Positions 1-4,368 of a stretch of DNA of 5,739 bases are shown in pieces; within the stretch, counting starts at the first letter, position 1; each line of letters begins with the position of its first letter. The stretch lies in NCBI GenBank assembly GCA_023404805.1, contig JAEYAL010000208.1:1-5739 (forward strand), in the 5' to 3' direction. The position numbers and the translations under genes are program-made. The notes under the pieces were generated by a model that was given only the letters and a program-made list of their open reading frames with translations, ran no database searches and was not told where the DNA came from. Origin of the DNA: Actinomycetes bacterium. Its GTDB lineage: Bacteria; Actinomycetota; Thermoleophilia; Solirubrobacterales; Solirubrobacteraceae.

Positions 1-41
1 CCCTCGGGTAGCGAACTGATCGCCCGGCTAAGTGCGAGGCA

Positions 42-818
42 CTAGCCGCGGCGGTAGGGGTCGACCATCACCGAGTCGACGGTGATGCCGATGTTGAGGA
101 CCGGCGAGATCGAGCCGGTGATCGTGCCGACGAGGCCGCCAGCGAGACCGACCGCGCCGGTGACCGGGGCCAAGGCGCCGCCGGTCGTGTCGTTGACGAG
201 GTCGGTCGGGCTCAGCGAGGTGATCTTCAGCTGGACCGACGCCGACTTGGTCGTCGAGTTCAGCGGGATGATCGTCGCCAGCGGCGACTTCGGCGTGGCC
301 TGCCAGGTCGAGGGCGCGAGCGCCAGGACCTTGGAGGAGATCAGCTCGACGTTGGTGATCTTGCCGGCGGCGTCGCGGTAGATGACGTAGGCGATGAAGC
401 CGGAGAGGACCGCGTTGTCGACCTTGTAGGCGAAGCGGAAGTGCGGGTGCGACTCATCGACGCAGAACGCCGGGGACGTGATCGAGCCCGAGAGCGGGAT
501 CACGACCTGCTTCTTGCCGGCGTTGATGCCCAGCAGCTCGTTGCCGGTGGTGACCTTCGCGCCGCCGGAGAACGTCCAGCCCCTGCCGCCGTTCTCAAAG
601 CCGCCATCGGGCGCCAGCGAGTAGTCAGCGGTATCGCCATCGATGTTCTGGAACGCCTTCGTCGTCGGCAGCGGCGTGCACGTGCCCGACGGGACGGCTG
701 CGCTCGTGACGTTCGTCGTCGTGTCGGCGGCGCTGGCCAGCGACGGGAGCGCGAGCATTGCCGCAGCGCCGAGGGCGACAGCCGAGTTGATGATGGTGCC
801 GTGCTTGCGTAGGGGCAC
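42..818 (-). CDS. Exported beta-rich protein of unknown function, paralog 1 (short linker)
   Basis: Function unknown. I set the start at the GTG at 818 (258 residues), not the in-frame ATG at 890. A GGAG lies 6 bases before 818, and the protein then begins VPLRKHGTI, matching MPLRKQGTI of the neighbouring paralog. Residues 1-30 form a Sec signal peptide: basic start, hydrophobic core at about 13-25, and ASA before a likely cut after residue 30. A short Thr/Ser stretch (32-45) leads to the mature domain, which has two cysteines (C47, C119) that could form a disulfide. Motifs include GWTFSGGAKV (80-89), the conserved block TSPAFCVDESHPHFRFA (114-130) and FIAYVIYRDAAGK (141-153). A Gly-rich hydrophobic stretch (213-240) precedes the C-terminal VDSVMVDPYRRG. 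The pattern resembles a jelly-roll or carbohydrate-binding fold and, from memory, a secreted family common in Thermoleophilia; ligand and role are not shown. It is transcribed in the same direction as its paralog, 188 bases downstream of it, with its own promoter-like region. Confidence 0.85.
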   Translation of the reverse strand: MPLRKHGTIINSAVALGAAAMLALPSLASAADTTTNVTSAAVPSGTCTPLPTTKAFQNIDGDTADYSLAPDGGFENGGRGWTFSGGAKVTTGNELLGINAGKKQVVIPLSGSITSPAFCVDESHPHFRFAYKVDNAVLSGFIAYVIYRDAAGKITNVELISSKVLALAPSTWQATPKSPLATIIPLNSTTKSASVQLKITSLSPTDLVNDTTGGALAPVTGAVGLAGGLVGTITGSISPVLNIGITVDSVMVDPYRRG

Positions 819-824
819 AGTGGA

Positions 825-829
825 CTCCG
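825..829 (-). promoter_or_regulatory. Ribosome binding site fixing the GTG start at 818
   Basis: On the minus strand this reads CGGAG, with GGAG 6 bases before the GTG at 818. It supports that start over the ATG at 890, which would add 24 polar residues ahead of the signal peptide. The site can pair with CTCCG at 881-885 further up the leader. Confidence 0.65.
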
Positions 830-880
830 GGGAGGTGGGACGGGAAAGAAACGAGCGTGGACCGCTCTCCCTCTCTATGT

Positions 881-924
881 CGGAGCGCAAGCAAACCCAC
901 TTGACTGGTTTTCGGTATGTAGCG
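881..924 (-). promoter_or_regulatory. Upstream regulatory block of paralog 1, shared with paralog 2
   Basis: Plus-strand elements in order are CGGAG (881-885), 14 bases, CTTGACTG (900-907), 7 bases, and GTATGTAGCG (915-924). The same elements in the same order lie before the other paralog at 1981-2035, with the same 14-base spacing but 18 bases in the second gap. Their conservation in otherwise diverged non-coding DNA suggests promoter or operator function. I cannot assign clear -35 and -10 boxes on the minus strand. Confidence 0.5.
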
Positions 925-936
925 GAGAACGGCCGA

Positions 937-967
937 GGGCCCCCGCGCCAAAGCGGCGCCCGGGCCC
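937..967 (-). terminator. GC-rich hairpin downstream of paralog 2
   Basis: GGGCCC (937-942) pairs with GGGCCC (962-967). After a 2x2 internal mismatch, GCGCC (945-949) pairs with GGCGC (955-959) around a 5-base loop. The hairpin begins about 40 bases past the stop of the gene ending at 1007. There is no T-run after it on the minus strand, so it is either a non-canonical terminator or a 3'-end stabiliser. Confidence 0.4.
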
Positions 968-1006
968 ACGGGCCGAGGTTCTATGTGGGGGCCGCAGCCC
1001 GGCTAC

Positions 1007-1906
1007 CTACCCGCGGCGGTAGGGGTCGACCATGACGCTGTCGACGGTGACGCCGATGTTGGTCTGGTTCCCGAGCAGCCCGGTGATCGAGCCGACGAGG
1101 CCGCCTGCGGTGCCGACGAAGCTGGTGACCGGCTCGAGCATGCCGCCGGTGGCGTCGTTGACGATGTCGGTCGGGCTCAGGCAGGTGAGCTTGAGCTGGA
1201 CCGACGCGGTCTTCGTCGAGGAGTTCAGCGGGATGATCGTGGCCAGCGGGCTCTTCGGCGTCGCCTGCCACATCGACGGCGACAGCGAGAGGAGCTTCGA
1301 GGAGACCAGCTCGATGTTGGTCACCTTGCCAGCCGCGTCGCGGTAGATGACGTAGGCGATGAAGCCCGAGAGCACGGCGTTGTCGACCTTGAAGGCGAAA
1401 CGGAAGTGCGGGTGGCTCTCATCGACGCAGAAGGCCGGCGAGGTCGCCGTCGACATCAGCGGCATCTGCAGCGCCTTCTTGCCGGGTGCGATGCCGAGGG
1501 TCTCATTGGCCGTCGCGACCTTCGCGCCGCCGGTCAGCGTCCAGCCGCCCGCGCCTGCCTCGAAGGTGCCGTTCGGAGCCGCCGAGTAGTCGGCGACGTC
1601 GCCGTCGACCTTCGAGAACGCCTTGCTCGTCGGCAGCGGCGTGCAGCTGCCGGACGGCACCGCCGAGCTCGTCGTAGCCGACGTCTCCGTGGTGGTCGCG
1701 GTGTTGGTCGTGGCGATCCCCGTGCTCGTCGCGGCGATCGCCGGCGTCGTCGCCGCCGGCGTCGTGGCGGTCGTCGTCGTGGCCGTCTTCGGCTTCACCA
1801 GGCTGTCGAGCAGGCCCGCGCTGGCGGTCGATGGCAGAACAGCGAAGCCGAGCGCGCCGGCGACGAGGGCTGTTCTGACGATGGTTCCTTGTTTGCGAAG
1901 AGGCAT
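1007..1906 (-). CDS. Exported beta-rich protein of unknown function, paralog 2 (Thr-rich linker)
   Basis: Function unknown; paralog of the gene at 42-818. The start is the ATG at 1906 (299 residues), with GGAG 8 bases upstream; an in-frame ATG at 1969 would add 21 residues ahead of the signal peptide. Residues 1-30 are a signal peptide (hydrophobic 12-25, ASA then Gly31). Residues 41-80 are a linker with 20 threonines in 40, plus Ala/Ser/Pro, resembling a flexible, possibly O-glycosylated wall-spanning spacer. The mature domain from C88 to the end is 212 residues, the same length as in the paralog, with C88 and C160 72 residues apart in both. An extra cysteine, C242, replaces a serine of the paralog. 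A Gly-rich hydrophobic segment (254-279) precedes VDSVMVDPYRRG. Two stretches are identical in DNA to the other copy (1011-1033 with 46-68; 1335-1366 with 370-401), so the pair looks like a tandem duplication. An extracellular or cell-surface location is inferred from the signal peptide and linker. Confidence 0.85.
   Translation of the reverse strand: MPLRKQGTIVRTALVAGALGFAVLPSTASAGLLDSLVKPKTATTTTATTPAATTPAIAATSTGIATTNTATTTETSATTSSAVPSGSCTPLPTSKAFSKVDGDVADYSAAPNGTFEAGAGGWTLTGGAKVATANETLGIAPGKKALQMPLMSTATSPAFCVDESHPHFRFAFKVDNAVLSGFIAYVIYRDAAGKVTNIELVSSKLLSLSPSMWQATPKSPLATIIPLNSSTKTASVQLKLTCLSPTDIVNDATGGMLEPVTSFVGTAGGLVGSITGLLGNQTNIGVTVDSVMVDPYRRG
1667..1786 (-). repeat. Low-complexity DNA encoding the Thr-rich linker
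   Basis: This segment encodes residues 41-80 of paralog 2, half of them threonine. It consists of degenerate short repeats of ACG/ACC/GCG-type codons rather than exact tandem copies. It accounts for essentially all of the 41-residue length difference between the paralogs. Confidence 0.7.
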
Positions 1907-1909
1907 CCT

Positions 1910-1990
1910 GGGGACTCCGTGGGGACTGTGGGCGATGCGTGGGGGTGACGGCGCATCCACACGCCGCATGCTCTTCTTTTCGGAGTCCTC
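1910..1990 (-). promoter_or_regulatory. Leader of paralog 2 with ribosome binding site inside an inverted repeat
   Basis: On the minus strand the Shine-Dalgarno sequence CGGAGTCC (1919 to 1912) is perfectly complementary over 8 bases to GGACTCCG (1988 to 1981) further up the leader. After one mismatch, a further G-C pair (1990/1910) follows. The 61-base interior contains a smaller 5-bp hairpin (1949-1953 with 1962-1966). If transcription starts above 1990, this helix would mask the ribosome binding site. Paralog 1 keeps a 5-bp version of the pairing (825-829 with 881-885). The complementarity is seen directly; a regulatory role is inference. Confidence 0.4.
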
Positions 1991-2035
1991 TTCAAAAAAC
2001 TTGACTGTCTATACGCCTGAAACCAGTATGTAACG
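1981..2035. promoter_or_regulatory. Upstream block of paralog 2, in the divergent region with cobO
   Basis: It contains CGGAG (1981-1985), CTTGACTG (2000-2007) and GTATGTAACG (2026-2035), matching the block before paralog 1. Around the last box the minus strand reads ATAC-N11-GTAT, a loose dyad like the sites of TetR-type regulators. TTGACT (2001-2006) also looks like a plus-strand -35, but no convincing -10 follows at 16-18 bases, so I do not assign it to cobO with confidence. Confidence 0.4.
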
Positions 2036-2077
2036 CCCATACGGAGCCCGTCACGGCGTCCGGCGGCGGACCGCCAG

Positions 2078-2083
2078 TACCCT
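2078..2083 (+). promoter_or_regulatory. Possible -10 box for a leaderless cobO transcript
   Basis: TACCCT fits the actinobacterial TANNNT -10 pattern. Six bases separate it from the A of the ATG at 2090, so transcription would begin at the start codon itself. No Shine-Dalgarno sequence lies upstream of 2090, which agrees. No -35 is recognisable, which is common in such GC-rich promoters. Confidence 0.35.
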
Positions 2084-2089
2084 TGCGCC

Positions 2090-2842
2090 ATGGCCGAGTC
2101 CCAGAGTTCCGAGCGCCCGGCGGGCTACGTCGCGCGGTGTTCGATGCGCGGCGCGTCGTCGTCGCAAAGCGAAGACGACGCCCCGATCGAGCGCCAGTTC
2201 ACCCCTGCCCAGGACGGCGCGTCCCGGGCGGCGACGCTGGCCCGCAACACCGCGCCGGGCGTCGACGTGCCGCACACGCCCTTCGATGTCGGCTCGCTGG
2301 AACCCAAGCGCCGCAAGCCGCGCGACAAGCCGCTGCTGATCGTGGTCACCGGCGAGGGCAAGGGCAAGAGCACCGCGGGCTTCGGCATGCTGCTGCGCTC
2401 ATGGAACCGCGACTACCGCTGCGGCGTCATGCAGTTCGTGAAGTCGGGCAAGTGGAAGGTCGGCGAGCAGCGCGCGGCTGAGGCGCTCGGCGGCATCGAC
2501 TGGATGAAGATGGGCGACGGCTGGTCGTGGATCTCCAAGGACCTCGAGAACTCCGAGAAGCTGGCCCAGGCCGGCTGGGAGACGGCGAAGCAGTTCATCG
2601 CTGAGCAGCGCTACGAGTTCCTGCTGCTCGACGAGTTCACGTACCCGATGAAGTGGGGCTGGGTCGATGTCGACGAGGTCGTCGAGGTGCTCACGAACCG
2701 GCCCGGCTTCCAGCACGTCGTGATCACTGGCCGCGACGCGCCGCAGGCGCTGATCGACGCGGCCGACCTCGTCTCCGAGGTCACCGTCGTCAAGCACCAC
2801 ATGGAGCAGGGCATCCGCGGCCAGCAGGGCATCGAGTGGTGA
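2090..2842 (+). CDS. cobO: Corrinoid adenosyltransferase (cob(I)yrinic acid a,c-diamide adenosyltransferase)
   Basis: Transfers the 5'-deoxyadenosyl group of ATP to the reduced cobalt of a corrinoid, the adenosylation step of cobalamin synthesis and salvage, in the cytoplasm. At 250 residues it belongs to the CobO/CobA/BtuR P-loop family. The phosphate-binding loop GEGKGKST is at 88-95. Then come MQFVKSGKWKVGE (114-126), the acidic LLLDEFTYPMKWGWVDVDEV (178-197), the conserved VVITGRDAPQALIDAADLVS (210-229) and the family-typical end KHHMEQGIRGQQGIEW (235-250). The family is usually about 190-200 residues; the surplus is a hydrophilic N-terminal extension of some 60 residues. Third codon positions there remain about 92% G/C (55 of 60), so it is probably translated. 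A GTG at 2267 would give a standard-length protein but has no ribosome binding site. The last four bases overlap the start of the acetyltransferase gene. No cobalamin riboswitch is visible upstream. Confidence 0.95.
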   Translation: MAESQSSERPAGYVARCSMRGASSSQSEDDAPIERQFTPAQDGASRAATLARNTAPGVDVPHTPFDVGSLEPKRRKPRDKPLLIVVTGEGKGKSTAGFGMLLRSWNRDYRCGVMQFVKSGKWKVGEQRAAEALGGIDWMKMGDGWSWISKDLENSEKLAQAGWETAKQFIAEQRYEFLLLDEFTYPMKWGWVDVDEVVEVLTNRPGFQHVVITGRDAPQALIDAADLVSEVTVVKHHMEQGIRGQQGIEW

Positions 2843-3327
2843 GCGGAGCGGCCAGCTCCTCTGCCATCCACGTCGCCGCCTTCGACGACCTCACCCCCGC
2901 CCAGCTCTACGGGATCCTGCAGCTGCGGGTCCAGGTGTTCACCGTCGAGCAGGACTGCGCCTACCAAGACCTCGACGGCCAGGACCAGGCTGCGGGCACG
3001 CTGCAGCTCTGGCTGGAGGCGGCCGGCGGCACGATCGCCTCGACCCTGCGCATCCTCGAGCGCGGCGACGGCCGCATCATCGGCCGCGTCGCGACCGCTG
3101 AGGCGTTTCGCGGGCGCGGGTTCTCGGGCCAGCTCATCCGCCACGCCATCGGGCTCTGCGCCGGCCACGCGATCGACATCAGCGCCCAGGCGCACCTGCA
3201 GCAGTGGTACGAGGGCTTCGGCTTCGTCCGCCACGGCGAGGAGTACCTCGAAGACGGGATCCCGCACGTCGCCATGCGCCGCGAGGCGGACGCGGCCGAC
3301 GCGGCCGACGCGGCCGAGCGCGCATAA
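2839..3327 (+). CDS. elaA: ElaA-like GNAT-family N-acetyltransferase
   Basis: Predicted acetyl-CoA-dependent N-acetyltransferase of 162 residues; the substrate of ElaA is not established to my knowledge. The start is the GTG at 2839, which overlaps the cobO stop as GTGA and places the first family-conserved residues at a normal distance. ElaA hallmarks are LQLRVQVFTVEQDCAYQDLD (27-46), the acetyl-CoA binding loop RGRGFSG (91-97), ISAQAHLQQWYEGFGF (114-129) and EYLEDGIPHVAMRRE (135-149). All align with E. coli ElaA from memory. After residue 149 there is an added alanine/aspartate tail encoded by three exact 9-base repeats. Coupling to cobO by overlap implies joint translation. A link to cobalamin metabolism is possible but unproven; ElaA is generally found outside cob clusters. 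A GC-rich hairpin begins 8 bases after the stop. Confidence 0.9.
   Translation: MSGAASSSAIHVAAFDDLTPAQLYGILQLRVQVFTVEQDCAYQDLDGQDQAAGTLQLWLEAAGGTIASTLRILERGDGRIIGRVATAEAFRGRGFSGQLIRHAIGLCAGHAIDISAQAHLQQWYEGFGFVRHGEEYLEDGIPHVAMRREADAADAADAAERA
3289..3315 (+). repeat. Three exact 9-bp tandem repeats at the elaA 3' end
   Basis: GACGCGGCC occurs three times in a row and encodes (Asp-Ala-Ala)x3, followed by Glu-Arg-Ala and the stop. This is a short in-frame repeat that probably arose by slippage and may vary in copy number between strains. Confidence 0.85.
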
Positions 3328-3335
3328 CCGCGCCC

Positions 3336-3357
3336 GGCCGGGTCGGCAGGCCCGGCC
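3336..3357. terminator. Bidirectional GC-rich terminator hairpin between elaA and the convergent gene
   Basis: GGCCGGG (3336-3342) pairs perfectly with CCCGGCC (3351-3357). The stem can extend inward by a T-G and a C-G pair to a 4-base loop. It lies 8 bases past the elaA stop and about 30 bases past the stop of the minus-strand gene, so it could serve both. No T-run follows on either strand, as is common in GC-rich actinobacteria. Confidence 0.55.
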
Positions 3358-3384
3358 CGCCTCGCAGCGAGCCGGGAAACGGAA

Positions 3385-3399
3385 CGCTCTAAAAGAGCG
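3385..3399 (-). terminator. Small hairpin spanning the stop codon of the convergent exported-protein gene
   Basis: CGCTCT (3385-3390) and AGAGCG (3394-3399) form a perfect 6-bp stem with a 3-base loop. The TAG stop (3391-3389) sits across loop and stem. It is a candidate part of the transcript end or a stability element; the stronger hairpin at 3336-3357 is the better terminator. Confidence 0.35.
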
Positions 3400-4111
3400 A
3401 GACCTTGATCTTGTACGTCACGTCGACGGCGCCGGAGCCGGGGACGGTGCCGGAGATCTTCAGCGTGTGGTTGCCCGGGAGCAGCGGGTACAGCGCCAAG
3501 TAGTAGCCGGCGTCGGCCGCCGGCGTGAGCTGCGTGCCTGCCGGAACACCGAAGACGTTGTTCGCGCCGAACGTGAAGTTGAAGAGCGTCGACTCCTCGA
3601 AGTAGCGGCCCTTCACATCGGTGACCTGCGAGCCGTCGATCGACAGCTTGAGATCCGTGGCGGCACGCAGCGACGGCGTCACCTGCGAGCGCACGTAGGC
3701 CTCGGTGCGCTGGTCAGCCGGATCTTCCGGGAACGCCCCGTAGAGGCCGTTGACGACCGGGATCACGATGGTGCGGCCGAGCGGGATGGTCACGCTCCGG
3801 GTGACGGCCGGGTCGCCGGCGAACGTGCCCGCGAGGTACCAGGTGAACCCGGACTGGTTGTTGTCGGCGTCTTCACCAGTGTCGTCGGTGAGCGGGTTGG
3901 TCGCCGCGGGCTGCGCGAGGACGAACTTCCACCACGACGCGGCGTGCTGGCTGAAGGTCTTGCCGTTCGGGGCGGTGCCCGGCGGATAGACCTGCAGGTC
4001 GGCGATCGATGCGCTGGCGGCAGGCGCGCCGGCCAGCAGCGCGGCGAACGTGCCAGCGAGGGCAGCACCAGTGGCTGCGCGTGCGCGCAGGCGAGGGTAG
4101 ACGGACGGCAT
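3389..4111 (-). CDS. Exported protein of an uncharacterised 'WW...NP...TG' family
   Basis: Function unknown. The start is the ATG at 4111 (240 residues), with an excellent AAGGAG 6 bases upstream; the longer reading from 4174 would place 21 extra residues before the signal peptide and is rejected. Residues 1-34 are a signal peptide (arginines at 7, 9 and 11, hydrophobic 12-29, ASA at 32-34). The mature part shows PNGKTF (48-53), ASWWKFVLAQPAATNPL (58-74), DDTG (76-79), QSGFTWYLAGTF (86-97), RSVTIPLGRTIVIPVVN (105-121) and a beta-rich C-terminal half ending in VTYKIKVSLF. From memory, this is a widespread secreted hypothetical family that normally has a cysteine near residue 82 and another near 107. 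Here they are Ala82 and Val107, and the whole protein has no cysteine. It faces convergently into elaA and is divergent from cobB, so it is probably an independent unit inserted within the cob region. Confidence 0.8.
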   Translation of the reverse strand: MPSVYPRLRARAATGAALAGTFAALLAGAPAASASIADLQVYPPGTAPNGKTFSQHAASWWKFVLAQPAATNPLTDDTGEDADNNQSGFTWYLAGTFAGDPAVTRSVTIPLGRTIVIPVVNGLYGAFPEDPADQRTEAYVRSQVTPSLRAATDLKLSIDGSQVTDVKGRYFEESTLFNFTFGANNVFGVPAGTQLTPAADAGYYLALYPLLPGNHTLKISGTVPGSGAVDVTYKIKVSLF

Positions 4112-4117
4112 CCGTTG

Positions 4118-4123
4118 CTCCTT
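4118..4123 (-). promoter_or_regulatory. Strong ribosome binding site for the exported protein starting at 4111
   Basis: The minus strand reads AAGGAG, then 6 bases, then ATG. This is the best Shine-Dalgarno match in the window and decides the start against the ATG at 4174. Confidence 0.8.
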
Positions 4124-4218
4124 CAGGTAACGGCCTGGGCGCAGAGGACGCGCGCCGCAGGCGATTGGGACCACCGGGACAGGGATGCCCGGCGCGGCCG
4201 ACCCTACTCACGCCGCGA

Positions 4219-4306
4219 GACCCGTATCGCGGGTCGATGACCGAGGTCACACAGCCCGCGGCCGACGGGGTGACAAACCGTACCTATGCAGGGAAAAATG
4301 GTCACC
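4219..4306. promoter_or_regulatory. Inverted repeats and possible promoter in the divergent region before cobB
   Basis: Three symmetric elements sit here: GACCCG/CGGGTC (4219-4224 with 4230-4235, 5-base loop), the dyad TGACCGAGGTCA (4238-4249), and GGTGAC (4269-4274) facing GTCACC (4301-4306) 26 bases apart. Between the last arms lies GTGACA (4270-4275), 18 bases, then AAAAAT (4294-4299), a plausible plus-strand sigma-70-type promoter. The arrangement could place operators over a promoter for cobB or for the opposite gene. The repeats are seen directly; their role is inferred. Confidence 0.35.
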
Positions 4307-4317
4307 ACCGTCCGGCT

Positions 4318-4340
4318 CGCGCGGCTGCGAAGCCGCCGCG
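4318..4340 (+). promoter_or_regulatory. GNRA-capped hairpin just upstream of cobB
   Basis: GCGGCT (4321-4326) and AGCCGC (4331-4336) form a perfect stem closed by a GCGA tetraloop of the GNRA class. With one bulged C the stem gains three more pairs (CGC/GCG). It ends 28 bases before the ATG. It could be a leader structure if cobB transcription starts near 4306; it does not match the cobalamin riboswitch. Confidence 0.3.
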
Positions 4341-4355
4341 CCCAGCCCACCCAGG

Positions 4356-4361
4356 TACCGT
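4356..4361 (+). promoter_or_regulatory. Possible -10 box for a leaderless cobB transcript
   Basis: TACCGT fits TANNNT and lies 7 bases before the A of the ATG at 4369, the same arrangement as at cobO. No Shine-Dalgarno sequence is close to the ATG. It competes with the promoter candidate at 4270-4299. Confidence 0.35.
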
Positions 4362-4368
4362 CTACCCG

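Noticed and set aside
1..41. Terminator or gene end at the left edge
   Set aside because: Only a weak 5-bp complementarity (2-6 with 35-39) across 28 bases; no coding signal or RNA gene seen.
901..921. Plus-strand promoter TTGACT...TATGTA
   Set aside because: The gap is only 9 bases and no plus-strand gene follows; the boxes are better explained as part of the shared upstream block.
983..1948. Long plus-strand reading frame (321 codons) opposite paralog 2
   Set aside because: It is antisense to a gene with a signal peptide, ribosome binding site and paralog. Its product is an arginine-rich low-complexity sequence typical of antisense GC-rich frames.
2065..2075. Odd palindrome GGCGGACCGCC just upstream of cobO
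   Set aside because: A perfect 11-base dyad, but short and made of GC-rich words expected by chance at this composition.
1907..2089. Cobalamin riboswitch before cobO
   Set aside because: No recognisable B12-box-like element; the space is also occupied by the paralog 2 leader and upstream block.
4112..4368. Cobalamin riboswitch before cobB
   Set aside because: The region has hairpins but none of the conserved riboswitch core segments I would expect.
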